Positions 11,818 through 24,039 of a DNA stretch of 64,000 nucleotides are shown one piece after another. Within the stretch, counting starts at the first letter, position 1. Each line of letters starts with the position of its first letter. Source of the stretch: Episyrphus balteatus (lineage: Eukaryota > Arthropoda > Insecta > Diptera > Syrphidae); assembly GCF_945859705.1 (NCBI RefSeq), contig NC_079136.1, positions 43,785,989 to 43,849,988 on the forward strand, read 5' to 3'. A program made the position numbers and the translations under genes. The notes below the pieces were generated by a model. That model made no database searches, had not been told where the DNA came from, and worked only from the letters and a program-made list of their open reading frames with translations.

Positions 11818-12770
11818 CACTGGTCAACAAGGTTTTTGCCACAAGAACCAAAATATACTTTTCTAGTAGTTTTTAGGGTGCTGAATCCGGAACTAAAGTC
11901 AGAAAAATTTGATTGGCCTTCGTTTTTGAAATATTACCGTTAGAAAATGTCAAAAAACGTAATTTTGGCTGTTTTCGAGGTTATGTTTTTATGTGGAGTA
12001 ATTAATAGTGAATAAATTTGTAACAGTGCCTATAAGAGCTAGTTTTATTCTTTCAAAAAATGTTTAAATCTTTCCGATATCTTTTTTATTTCCCGAGATA
12101 TTTAAAATTTAAGTAGCGGTCTTTGGATCAGAAACAACACTGGCCAACCAAATTACACTTTTTTTGCCACAAGAATCAAAATATACTTTTCTGAAGGTTT
12201 TTGGGTTGCTGAACTCGAATCCACAATCAGAAAAATTCTATTAGCCTCCGTTCTTGAAATATAACCGTTATAAAAAAAACCCTTTTTTGCATTTTATAAC
12301 GGTAATATTTTAAGAACGAAGGCTAATAGAATTTTTCTGATTCTGGATTCGAGTTCAGCAACTCGAAAACCTTCAGAAAAGTATATTTTGGTTCTTGTGG
12401 CAAAAATTCTGTGACCAGTGACTTAAACTTTAGATTAAGTTTAGTTTCTCTTTGACTTATTAAATGATAACTTAAGATATCTCGAGCAATAAAAGAGATA
12501 TCGGGAAAATTTAAAAAGTTTTTGAAAGAAGAATATCTGTTCTTATAATAACCGTTACAAATTTATTTATAATGAATTACCCCACATAAAAACAGAACCT
12601 CGAAAACAGCCAAAATTACGTTTTTTGGCATTTTCTAACGGTAATATTTCAAAATCGAAGGCCAATAAAATTTTTCTGACTTCAGATTCGGATTCAGCAC
12701 CCTAAAATCTACTAGAAAAGTATATTTTGGTTCTTGTGGCAAAAAAAAAGTTAAATTTTGTTGACCAGTG
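11818..12770. mobile_element. PIF/Harbinger-like MITE, CACTGGTCAACA family, copy 1
   Basis: The left end CACTGGTCAACAAGG (11818-11832) pairs with the right end TTGTTGACCAGTG (12758-12770). TTA flanks both sides (11815-11817, 12771-12773). The two other copies in the window are flanked by TAA, so the duplication is TWA, the signature of PIF/Harbinger. The whole element is an imperfect palindrome (CAAAATATACTTTTCT near both ends, CTCGAAAACAGCC blocks further in). A smaller palindrome (12138-12420) occupies its centre. No transposase frame. Confidence 0.75.
12138..12420. mobile_element. Inner palindrome with CACTGGCCAACC ends
   Basis: A 283-bp near-perfect hairpin begins CACTGGCCAACC (12138) and ends GTGACCAGTG (12420). 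Its arms share GAATCCANAATCAGAAAAATT-like sequence. It resembles the ends of the surrounding element but has no TWA duplication of its own. The same inner unit is at the same place in copy 2 (44498-44780), so it was present before that subfamily spread. Copy 3 (16475-17123) lacks it. Confidence 0.6.
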
Positions 12771-14390
12771 TTATTAAATCAATAAAATGTTTACACTTAT
12801 AGATACTGTTAAAAATCATGAATTTGTCAAAAACAAACATTTTTAATTCCATTTAACCAACAGTGAGAATTAGTTAGATCATTGTTTGCTTTCTATAGCG
12901 CTTATTATAATATTGTGCTAAGCTAACCCACTACATTAAACAAATGCTTTCCTAATGCTACCTTATAGTTCCTAGTTGAAGGGAAACAAATCAGTAATAG
13001 AGTTTATATTTGGAAAGTTACATTTTAACTTTCTGGTTAATATTCAATTTAGCTCAAGCTCATTCACATGCCCTCATCACATATCTATTTAAATAGAGGT
13101 ATCATTCTACCTAGGAGTTTATTTTCAATTGATGACATGTCAAATTTGAGTTTCACCATCAATTTACATCACCTTTGACCACAAGGTCTAAAACAGCAAT
13201 CTGAAAATATATTGTCCATCTTCCAGTTTGATAACATCATCATCACAACAAACCTTTCGAATACCCTTTTTCATGTTGATCTCGTGTAGCTTAGACACCG
13301 ACACTCGCTGATGCTGCTTTACATGTCATCAAAACACCCAAACATCGTGTTCAAAAATATATATATATAAACCTAAACGCTGACCAAGCTAGAGAGCACA
13401 ACGTACAAAGACGCATCCGCTACGCCAAAAGGTAATTTGTTTTCGAGCATGTTTCGCAGCTGCTACTCTCGCGGGGTGTTACTTTGCCGCACATATTTAT
13501 AGGGAAAGAGAAATAATGCCCTATTTTCTGTTAGCGAATAAAAGTTCACCCTGCGTCCACCAAAAAAGAGGATACCGCAACATAGGTGACCATGTTCCAT
13601 CGTCACCATTATACCCAGGTGAAACTTAATAATGGCAGAATTAAGAAGCAAGCTATAATGCAGCCACCTTTTGAAGCGCAGCCAAAAGGTCCTTTCACAC
13701 AGTGCAATAGCTAACCAAATTTACAACAAGGCAACTCTCGATGGCAACAAAATAACAAAGTGCCACTATATGCCATTCGCATCCACGTATATAGAAAAGT
13801 GCATCCGTGCGTACACCTTAAAACTCCTGTTTTACCAGACAAAAAGTGTTGGCAAAACATTATAATGATGTTTTGTGTCCGCTAACTTTGTTTTGTTTGC
13901 TTGCTTGCCTACCTACTTTCTATACTTGACAACGTTCAACATTCTTCCATTTTGGTCCATAATTTTGTATTCATTCATCATTAAATTAAAGTGGTTTTGT
14001 TTAAATTAAATTTGAGTTACAATTTGTTAGAAAGTTTCGTCAATGGAAATTTTTGCAATCTCTGTGAAAAATTAAGAGAACGCGGTTGTGGAATTTTGAA
14101 TGTAAACTTGCGTCATAATTAAATATATTTGAGTTTGAAATTTTGACCAAAAATACATTGTTTCTCGTTTTCACAAATTTATACATTAAAAGGCGTGGAG
14201 ATATAATAGCTCCATAGTACGTTATTCTATAATTGACTTGTGTCGAATTCATCGGCCAGCTTGGTCCCACTATAGGATTCGGGGAGGGTTCGAAATTAAG
14301 TATAATATGCTTTTGGATTTAAGGAAACTTTAGATATATCTACGCAACTTCGCACCTTCTCCAAATCCTATAAACAGACTAATCAGGTAG
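12771..14390. other. No gene recognised
   Basis: This stretch is less repetitive and slightly richer in GC than its surroundings. It holds short open frames (13463-13651, 13671-13865, 14040-14270) with no recognisable domain and no coding-like composition. It may be unique host DNA such as intron or regulatory sequence. Confidence 0.4.
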
Positions 14391-14622
14391 GTAGGTAGGG
14401 TGCAGTATACCTCCCCGGAGTTATGTCACTGTTCTTACGGGGTAATCAAAACTCGGACCATTTCTTAATAAAAAAATGTTCAGGTGGGCCATAACTTCAT
14501 ACCTTAATTATTTAGACTTTTTGACATTAAGTTGCGACATAAGTCAATAACTATGGAGCTATGTCGCACCGAAATGGCAATGGTCCATCATGGACTTATG
14601 ACCTATATGGAGCTATGTCCCT
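14391..14622. repeat. Degenerate GGAGTTATGTC repeat tract
   Basis: Variants of GGAGYTATGTC and GACATAAGTC recur several times in this ~230-bp stretch. The motif resembles the 273-bp tandem array at 28580-29461, suggesting a diverged fragment of the same repeat. The hAT-like element starting at 14623 inserted into it. Confidence 0.4.
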
Positions 14623-16266
14623 TAGGGTGGGTCAAAAAAATCGAAATTCTTTTTTTTTTTGATTTGGTACTCCGAAAAATCGATTGCTAGACATAGACAC
14701 CTCTAGAATATACATACCAAATATGAGCTCTTAATATTAATGGGAAGGTCCTCCGCTTCGCAATTTTCCATTTTTAAATCAAGCTTCTACTAAAAAAAAT
14801 CATTTTTTTTAAATCGACTTTTTAGCAAATTTCTTTACATATTCTTGTAGGAAATTGAACGCGCTGTACAAAAAATACCTCAAACACATTTTTCGTTTAT
14901 CTAACCGTTTAATAGATATTTGAGGTCCAAAAATCAAGAAAATCTTTAAAAATTCGTTTTTTGTTCTAAATTTTGTAACAAATTGAAAAATTATAATCAT
15001 CAAACGCGCAAGACATATTCTTGGAGGAAATAGATTGTTCCACAAAAAAGGTCTTATTAACTTTTAAAATTTTTAAAAGTAAAAAATGTTTTTATAATTT
15101 ATTTTAACTTTGACCTCGAATATCTTTAGAATGGTTAGATTAATGAAAAAACATAATAATACCTTTTTTGTGGAGCAATCTGTTTCCTACATGAACATGT
15201 CTTGCGCGTTTGATTATTATAATTTTTCAATTTGCTACAAAATTAAGAACAAAAAACGGACTCTTAAAGATTTTCTTGATTTTTTGGACCTCAAATATCT
15301 ATTAAACGGTTAGATAAACGAAAAAAGTGTTTAAATTCTTTTTTTTTGATTTGGTACTCCGAAAAATCGATTGCTAGACACCTCTAGAATATACACACCA
15401 AATATGAGCTCTTAATATTAATGGGAAGGTCCTCCGCTTCGCAATTTTCCATTTTTAAATCAAGCTTCTACTAAAAAAAAATCATTTTTTTTTTTAAATC
15501 GACTTTTAAGCAAATGTCTTCACATATTCTTGTAGGAAATTGAACGCTCTACAAAAAATACCTTAAACACATTTTTCGTTTATCTAACCGTTTAATAGAT
15601 ATTTGAGGTCCAAAAATCAAGAAAATCTTTAAAAATTCGTTTTTTGTTCTAAATTTTGTAACAAATTGAAAAATTATAATCATCAAACGCGCAAGACATA
15701 TTCTTGTAGGAAATAGATTGTTCCACAAAAAAGGTCTTATTAACTTTTAAAATTTTTAAAAGTAAAAAATGTTTTTATAATTTATTTTAACTTTGACCTC
15801 GAATATCTTTAGAATGGTTAGATTAATGAAAAAACATAATAATACCTTTTTTGTGGAGCAATCTGTTTCCTACATGAATATGTCTTGCGCGTTTGATTAT
15901 TATAATTTTTCAATTTGCTACAAAATTAAGAACAAAAAACGGACTCTTAAAGATTTTCTTGATTTTTGGACCTCAAATATCTATTAAACGGTTAGATAAA
16001 CGAAAAAAGTGTTTAAGGCCTTTTTTGTAGAGCGTTCAATTTCCCACAAGAATATGCAAAGAAATTTGCTAAAATGTCGATTTAAAAAAAAATTATTTTT
16101 TTTTAGTAGAAGCTTGATGTAAAAATGGAAAATTGCGAAGCGGAAGACCTTCCCATTAATATTAAGAGCTCATATTTGGTGTGTTTATTCTAGAGGTGTC
16201 TAGCAATCGATTTTTCGGAGTACCAAATCAAAAAAAAAGAATTTAAATTTTTTTTGACCTACCCTA
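14623..16266. mobile_element. hAT-like TAGGGTGGGTC family, copy 1, internally duplicated
   Basis: The element begins TAGGGTGGGTCAAAAAAA (14623-14640) and ends TTTTTTTGACCTACCCTA (16249-16266). Flanking octamers ATGTCCCT (14615-14622) and ATGTCGCT (16267-16274) match at 7 of 8 bases, consistent with a hAT duplication. The interior is palindromic. A ~685-bp block is tandemly duplicated: GATTTGGTACTCCG starts at 14661 and again at 15348, and the frame starting MTSNIFRMVRLMKK occurs at 15110 and 15793. These frames are read from the hairpin arms and are not genes. Confidence 0.8.
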
Positions 16267-16474
16267 ATGTCGCTGCGTTAAAAGCAACTTTCTCGATTTG
16301 AATTGTTATTTAAAACAACTAATTATGCTGAGCTGTACTGATTCTGAAAAATAGATCAAAGGGGGCTTTTAAAGTAGGTAAAAGAGAAACTTGTTGAAAA
16401 TTTGAGAGTTGTGAGCTGGAGCGTTGAATGATATGATTGGCAGAAATTGTGATGAAGACAAAGCGAATGAATAA

Positions 16475-17123
16475 TACTGGTTTACAAGGGTTTTTTTGCC
16501 AAAACAAAAATATACTTTTCTGAAGGCTTTCGGTATGCTGAACTCGAATCCGAAGTCAGAAACAACTAATCAGCTCCCGTTTTTGAGATATTACCGTTAG
16601 AAAATGCAAAAAAACCTTCTTTTGAGTTCTTCGGACCTTATTCTTTTGTATAAGGAAAATTGTTTGAGCATATTTAGTAACGGTTTCTATAAGAACTGTT
16701 TTCCATCTTTCGATACCTGTTTAAATCTTTGCAATATCTTTTGTATTGGCCGAGAATTTTTTAAAATGAAATAAGTGGGTTTGGCTTCATATATCATAAA
16801 GGAGATAATGACGTTATACAATTTATAAAAATACCAAACAACTGAGGATATCTCGGGCAGTAAAAAAGATATCGGAAAGATTTAAACAGATTTAAAAAGG
16901 TTGAAAATAGTTCTTATAAAAACCGTTACTAAATATGATCAAACAATTTTCCTTATATAAAAAAATAAGGTCCGAAGTACTGCATTTTCCAACGGTAATA
17001 TTTCAAAAACAGAAGCTGATTAATTTTTTTTGACTTCGGATTCGAGTTCGGTACACCGAAAACCTTCAGAAAAGTATATTTTTTGTTCGGCAACAAAAAA
17101 AAGTTTAATTTTGTAAACCAGTG
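16475..17123. mobile_element. PIF/Harbinger-like MITE, CACTGGTCAACA family, copy 3
   Basis: Diverged ends TACTGGTTTACAAGG (16475-16489) and TTGTAAACCAGTG (17111-17123) are flanked by TAA on both sides (16472-16474, 17124-17126). The long imperfect inverted arms share AAATATACTTTTCTGAAGG with their right-hand counterpart near 17060-17080. It lacks the inner palindrome of copies 1 and 2. Confidence 0.75.
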
Positions 17124-17126
17124 TAA

Positions 17127-19075
17127 TAAGTGCGTCCAAAAAACTTAATAGAATCGGCATCTTTTTTGAAATGTGCTTATTTTTTTAGGTTGGATGATGA
17201 AAATAGGGTTTTCAAAAAAATACTTAGACATGCGAAATATTTCATAAAAAATGAAATATATAAAAACTCACCATCATATTCATGGAATGAAAACACAAAT
17301 CCTTCGTAAGTTTAAGGGTTGTTATATGTTGTTTTTGCAAAATATTTTTTATTATATTTCTGAACGAATTCAAGGGGTTGAATGGAAAAATCGTTATCTA
17401 AACTTTATTCAAACTAATTCACACACTGTGCAATGTTCAACAAATCTAATCCCCAGCTTTCCAATTTGTTTTTAAGGTTACAAAACAAAAAAAAAAAAAA
17501 AATAGTAACCCATACACACAAACACATCCTCCGTTTAGTGTACCTAGTTATATTTTTATGTATAGTATGAACTCTATATGTAAGGGTGTTATGTTGGAGG
17601 TTATGGAACATTGAAGGACTTCTTTTGTAGGAGGAAGCCAGCCAAAATCGTAAATATGAGCTTGACACAGAGATTTATATCAAAGCTTTTTCCCTAACGG
17701 ATCGAGTTGGGATAGGTTTGGAATACGTACGGCAAACTAAGCAAACAAAAAAAAAAACTTACAATTTTCACAGATAAAATGTGTTTTTTTTTTGCTAGAA
17801 TCTTTACACAAAAAAAAAAAATACAAAAAACGAAAAAAGTTATTATATTTTAGTTGGCAATTTATGTTGGATGGATTTTTCTATCGAAATATTGAAGCCT
17901 ATATACTCAACTCCATATCATGGCCCAGCGGGACGTTATGAATTTAACTTTGTGTTATGATAAACAACAAAAAAGTATATGGTTATAAAAGGTTGGAAAA
18001 GATAACAATTATTTGCATAAAAAATTCCTTTACGGGAAAACTTTACTACCAAGTTATGTTTATTTTAGCAAACAAAAAGCCTTCGTTTGGGCATTTTTAA
18101 CAGATTTTTTTTTTTCAGAAAAACAAATTACTGAAAAAATAATAGCTTGTATCTATCTATTAAATTTGTACCTATTAAAGTTAGTCAATAAACAATTTGT
18201 GTGGAACCAAACAGAATTTTTTATTAGTTACTAGATTTCGTGCATAGTTTGTTTTTTTTGCACAAAAGATTTTGAAAGTTATTTTGTTTTAGCTTTTTGG
18301 TTTTTAGTTTTTTTTTCGTGTATTTCTTGTTCTCCATTCAATTTTCTAAAGTACCCCGACGCTTTGTTCCCTCAAAGTTTCTAAATAACTTATAATAATT
18401 CGATATAATGCTATAGCTATAGATTGCAGGTAGTTTTCTAATATCAAGCCCTCTAAAGGCAAATGCCGCTAACTAACCCGGAATTAAGTTTTTAAATTTA
18501 TATTTTTGATTAAATTAATATTTTGATTGACAGTATGCAAATATTATTTCATAAAATAATATGATTCAATATTATGATGTTAATAATGTACATTTTTTAA
18601 AACACAAGACGGTTTACCATCTGAACCTGGACTAAAAAAGTTTTCAAGTTCAAAAATATTTCAAACACTTGAATCTTGTTGAATAATGAATAGCAATATT
18701 TTCGAGCTACGATGTGAGTAATTCACATGATTGAAATTGACTGATAATATTTTTGAATGACATACATAGTCATTCTGCTAGTCATCTGTATTTCTTTTGC
18801 TGCTCACAAAATTCCAAAAGTTTTTTTGAGCTAAGCTTCAATTCTATCTCAACGTTCAGTACATATTAATTTGAATAGGTACAAGATTTTCTAATAACCA
18901 GTAAACATACATATTCTTAAGTAAGTATTTTAAGACAAGTATTTTTCGGAATGATTTTGCGTTGAAGAAATTTTAAAATCAAAGTAGAACATCGTTAGTT
19001 TAAAGTGGTTTGCCGTTATAAGACATCTAAATCAAAGTTGTTTCAACTTTGAAAAAAGCATACATTTATTTTAAA
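17127..19075. other. No gene or element recognised
   Basis: AT-rich DNA with A/T homopolymers. Open frames at 17251-17475, 17414-17668 and 18013-18234 have no recognisable domain. Confidence 0.5.
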
Positions 19076-19081
19076 AAAAAT

Positions 19082-19106
19082 GGCAGCCCCTGGGTATCGA
19101 GAACTT
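19082..19106 (-). repeat. tRNA-like B-box tail, possible SINE remnant
   Basis: On the minus strand the sequence reads AAGTTCTCGATACCC followed by AGGGGCTGCCA and a T run. This is a B-box-like element with one extra base. The same GGCTGCCA plus T-run tail follows a clean B box at 34013-34023 and a similar one at 61404-61414. Confidence 0.35.
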
Positions 19107-22030
19107 ACAACAAAAGCTGAGGTCGGAAAAAAATAATTTCTTTCAATTTTAATTTTAAAGATGTTTCATGTTAGTTTTTTCAACTTTAAATCAACGTTGA
19201 ACATATTACATTTTACGTTTCGTTTTTCCCCTCAGTTTAATCCTTATCATCATTGTATTCAATAAAAGTTCGTTATTTTATTTCTTATGCAACAAGGAAT
19301 TTTTGGAAGAAAATTTCGAGCTATTTTTTAAAAATATATTTTTTTTATTTAACATTATTCCAAAATAAAATAGTATGCCATTAAAAAAGGAAAAATTAAT
19401 CGCCATTTTGGAAAAAAAAATTCAAAAAATTCATCAGCCCATTTTCAAAAAATTTATTTTATTTTTTTTTTTTTTCAAAAAAAATAATTGGATTTTGTTT
19501 ACTTTCTAAAAAACTTTTTTTTTAATTTTCTCAATTTAAAGATCCTCTTTCTTCAGAATTTATTTTTTATTTTTTAAATTTCTAGATAACTTTTTTTTTA
19601 TTTTTTTCAATTTTAACATCTTTTTTCATAAAAAAAATTCATTGCAATCGAACCCGTCCGTCACGAGGAAGACAGGCAACGCCAAAACTGCCCAGAATAG
19701 CCCAACTTTTATTTTCGCTACCCTACCCTTAGTTTAAAAATTATAGAAGCTTTATTTTATATTCACCTAAAAAAAAATAGCACGCATACACCACAGTGAC
19801 CTTTTTTAATTTATAATTTAGAAAAAGGCATTGCTATTGATTTGACTCAGAATAATTCTTACTTGATTGAATGAAGTCCAGCTAACATTCCTGTTAATTC
19901 CTGTTAAGAAGCTTAAGTTGATTTATTTTACTTCACCTTAAAAACCATAAAATATACCTACAAATATTTTTCAATTGTAAAGATCATTTATTTTTTGGTT
20001 TGCAATATTAGCACCTAGAAAAGCTACTTTGAAAAGTAACGACAAAATATAAAATGGTGTGATGTGGTGATTGCTCTTTCAGTACACGAAAAGTACTTTT
20101 TAAACTTTTTCTCAAGTAATCCTGGTAATTCCAATAAATTCCATTACTTTTTCTCGTTAGCCCACCCTTAGTTCAAAAATTATGACAAAAAAAAAAAATT
20201 ACCAACTTCTTAAAAATCAAAATTTGTTTTTTTTTTTTTTCAGTGTAAAAATTGTCCTTTTTACATTTTTTCTCAACTAACCATGGCAGCTCCAACATTT
20301 TACATATTTTTTTTTTCAAACGAAGCAATTTTTATCTCATTTTTTATCGCATTATCAATTTTGTATTATATTACACTAGTATTTAGTCAAGTATCTCAAG
20401 ATTTTATTCGATTTTAAATGTTAACCCCAGGAAAATCAAAAATGAAAGGTCGGTACTCTAAATTGTTGAAGTATTATTATTCAATTGTTGACACTTTTTA
20501 AACAATTAACTTGTTGAACTTTCAAAACAAAAAAAGTACCCAGCTAATTTTATTTTCTTCGTGCATGTTGTATAAGCTTATCAATGTATATCTAACCTAT
20601 CAATTGACCTATTCATAAGTTCATATTCATATTATTAGTTCATATTATTGCATTTCCCATAATAAATCCAATAGTAAAATGTAGTTCAATTATTCACCTC
20701 TCACCAAGTTATGATATGGGGTCATATGAGTTTTGTATAGACTTGACGAATTATTTAAAATATAAAAACAAAAAGCCTTTTTTTGTTAGAACTAAAAATT
20801 TATTATTCACAACAAATGCCGTACAATTACATATAGGTAACTACTGCACAAATGTAGTTTAATATTTGTCCAAGAGTCCTTCTAGTTTGTTATTATTATT
20901 TATTTCAAAACTAATACTATTCATAAATGACGATGGCAAGTTGATAACTTTGATATTCAGATTTAATTTATATTTTTAATTCAATTATAAAAAGGGGAAA
21001 CTCGTACAGTGCTTTGGAATATTATTACATTGTGGGTTAAGCGTGTAAGCATATTACGTTTTTAATCACACAAACCATCACCACTATGAATATCGAGTAA
21101 ACGGTTTTTCATATTAATTCAAAAAACATTAATTTGATGAATGTGCTTTGGAATAATTTAGAGAGAGTAAACTATTTTTCAATTTATGTCCTCGAGGGAA
21201 TTTTATTCTATAGCACTTAATCGCATTTACTATATTTACAGTTATATGTTAATATCTGATTATGTTTAGTTAACTTAGTGAAATAGTGTATTTTTCGGGG
21301 AAAAATAAATTTGAGTGTTTGTGCGGTACATTAAGGTATATTTTATAGGCGCATGGTTTTACTTGAAAATAAGGTGTGTAGTGTGTACATACAGTGTACA
21401 ATCGGGATCTAAAAAAAATCATCTTAAAAAAATATGCTACTCAAGTAGCACAAAAGTCTAAAATACACCAAAATATTTGGAGTATTTTTTGCACTTTCGT
21501 GATATACATTTTGAATATAAAAAATACACCGTTTTTTCGTATTTAATAAACACCAGCGGTTCAAAAATTATACCGATTTTCGGTATATAAATAACACTAG
21601 TGGTGAAAAACTATTTCTTTGAGTTTGAAAAATATTTACCACTAAATTATAATTCTGATTTAAAATTAGAACCGTAGTTTATTTTTTCAACCTCAAACAA
21701 TTTTATGAATTAAAACTTGCACCATTTCTTATGAAATAAATGAAAATGATTTTTTATTCACTTTGATAATATGGCCACAAGAAAATTATGAACAAACACG
21801 TATTTAAGTGCTTAATTTAAAAACGAAGCACATTCTGTCTACTGATTTTGGATCCTACCCCGTCTAAAAATCGAGCGCCTCTAAAATTTCAATGAATTGA
21901 TAATTTTTTTCTATTATTGAAAATAAGTTTTTCAAAAATTATAATTTTTTTTTTTGTTTTAACATTTTTTTAGAAGCGATTTCTTATAAACGAAACAAAA
22001 AAATTAAGTATGTGGGATAATTAAGTCGAT
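19107..22030. other. No gene recognised; degenerate repeats
   Basis: A minus-strand B-box match (GGGTTCGATTGC, complement of 19644-19655) suggests another tRNA-derived fragment. A ~30-base block resembling CTACCCTACCCTTAGTT at 19720-19745 recurs at 20155-20182. At 21410-21620 short ATACACC and AACACTAG-like motifs repeat. No coding region is visible. Confidence 0.4.
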
Positions 22031-22162
22031 ATGCAGGGTGTCCGGTCGAAAATGGATAAGCCTAAAATGGCTGATAGGTGCACTTTTGACTGTTCTGAAA
22101 CCGAATAGAAAAAGTTTCTATCGCAACCAGTTTAGAAAATATTAGCTTTTTTTCGTTCAGTG

Positions 22163-23146
22163 TAGGGGAGAGTGGGGCTAAATGTAACAGGGGTAAGAAT
22201 TAACAGCTAAAAAAAGCGATGTTCCTTTCAATATTAAGAAACGTGTAAAGGAGAAAAATGTTCAATTTTTGCATATCTACCGGCACATTTTCTTCAGATG
22301 AAGATTAGACGACAGGGTGAGAAGTTACACTAGTGGTGCCCAAAAAATGCATGTTTGTAACTTTTTTTTTTAATTTTATTTTTGGTCTACCTCTTTACCC
22401 GAAAAAGATAGAGTGCTAAGTGTTTTTTTGTTATATGCAACTGTGTTTTGGCTCAAATTGCGTGTATATTTTATGTCTATATCAGTTTCGCTTTTTTTTT
22501 AAATTGATTTTATGTGCCAAATTTCATGCTGGGGCTAGTTGTAACATTTTTCCGGGGCAAGTTGTACCATGTAAAAACCTACCTATACTGAAAAATTGTT
22601 TACCTAATATAATTAACAACCCTGAATATGAATGCTTGTAATTGAATTTGTATTTATTTTGAAATTGGAAACACATTTTTGAACCACCACTTGAATTCAT
22701 AAAGCTTATAAAACAATTTATGAATTCGAATAACTTTTATTTAAGACTACTGTCAAATTTTCTCTGGAAATCTTGGATTTGCTCCACTTTTTACAAATTT
22801 GCACCAAAATTTCATGACTGAGGTTTGTTTTTATTGTTATTAATTAAAAATAAATAAATATAAACAAATAAAGGTATTTTTCTCTTATTTTTAGTTCTTG
22901 GTACAACCTACCCCGGTATGTGTTACACTTTGCCCCGTATGTGGGGTAAGTTGAAACAACACGATTTTTTTTTTGGAAGCTTTTTTTTTCAACATTACCG
23001 TTATGTTTTGCTAAATTTTTATGATGGATCTTGGAGCTAAAACATGGGTCTTTAATTTAAAAAAGGTCTGGTTGACCCACTTTCAAATTTGTAGGAGAAC
23101 CATCGATTTTAGAAAAAAGTGTTACATTTGGCCCCACTCTCCCCTA
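22163..23146. mobile_element. TA-flanked TIR element, GGGGAGAGTGGGGC family, copy 1
   Basis: Inverted ends TAGGGGAGAGTGGGGC (22163-22178) and GCCCCACTCTCCCCTA (23131-23146) are perfect over 16 bp and continue imperfectly as AAATGTAAC. The interior matches copy 2 at 45243-46223 almost base for base. The conserved interior includes a 40-odd-codon frame (22500-22641) seen in both copies, without recognisable domain. The exact TA duplication is shown by copy 2. No transposase, so non-autonomous. Confidence 0.8.
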
Positions 23147-23187
23147 CTTTAAATTTCATCATCTGAATGAATTTTATAAATTTCTTA

Positions 23188-23515
23188 CATTACATTACAT
23201 ATTAAACTAGTCTGAAGATAAATCTCCGGACTAGAAACACTGCAGCTTCGGAATCTAGGTCCATTTTGCTGATACAACACAAGACATTAATACAACACAG
23301 AAAGACAAAGAGAGAAAGAACGAGAGAAGAACATACAACACTGAACTACGTGGCACAGAGGAGGAGACATAGTTGAAAATTGTCTCATGTTATCGCACAG
23401 GTGGCTTCAGTTAAGCTGGCGATTTAAAAAAACTTCTGAGCCGACCGCTGGGTTTGAACCCACGATGTCTGGCTCTGAAGTCATCCATCTATTCCTCTGT
23501 GCCATGGCCACCTGC
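23188..23515 (-). mobile_element. tRNA-derived SINE
   Basis: On the minus strand, from 23515, there is a polymerase III-type promoter: A box TGGCACAGAGG (complement of 23494-23504) and B box GGTTCAAACCC (complement of 23450-23460), 33 bases apart as in a tRNA. The body runs to a 3' tail of (TGTAA)-like units (23188-23202). A perfect 12-bp target duplication ATAAATTTCTTA brackets it (23176-23187, 23516-23527), as made by LINE-driven retroposition. Length is 328 bp. I do not recognise the named family. The A and B boxes would drive its transcription. Confidence 0.88.
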
Positions 23516-24039
23516 ATAAATTTCTTATTTTTATAATTTCCTACAATAATTGGCTCACTACATAAGAAGTTAAGAGTTTTTATAACTGTTGCATCTTTTC
23601 TTTAAAACAATTTTGAAATTTGTTTTTCGATGCAAAATGTAAAAAAAAAAAATTATGAAAATTTTCAAACACCTGTGCTATAAAATAAATCCATAGGAAC
23701 GCAGGTGGCCAACTTTTTTAAAAATATGCGCGTCCAAATGCAGAATGGTAAAAGTTTTTATCAAATCTAAAGTTACTAGGAACTTATTGGTACCAAAGTG
23801 CAAAAAAGGCCTATAAATTTAATAAATTATTTTATCTGTAAAATATAAAGTTTTTCACATTGCTGCCACAAATGCGTGGATTCCATCAGTTTTTTTTACA
23901 ATAATTCTTCTTACACATAACTATTAAAAAAGTGTTATCTATTAAAAAAGTGTTATAACCGTTGAACAATGGCTATACAAAAATAATTTAACTTTTTTTT
24001 ATTGCAAAGTAGAAAAAAAATATTTGTTTGCTAATTTGA

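Noticed and set aside
15110..15313. Frames starting MTSNIFRMVRLMKK at 15110, 15793 and 61828
   Set aside because: Repeated because they lie in the hairpin arms of one transposon family; the opposite arm gives the mirror sequence.
19430..19460. CTGATGA-like core on the minus strand as another hammerhead
   Set aside because: No GAAA partner, no stem II and no cleavage triplet at appropriate positions.
23443..23515. Functional tRNA gene
   Set aside because: A and B boxes are good, but the acceptor stem does not pair and a SINE body with target duplication follows, so it is a SINE head.
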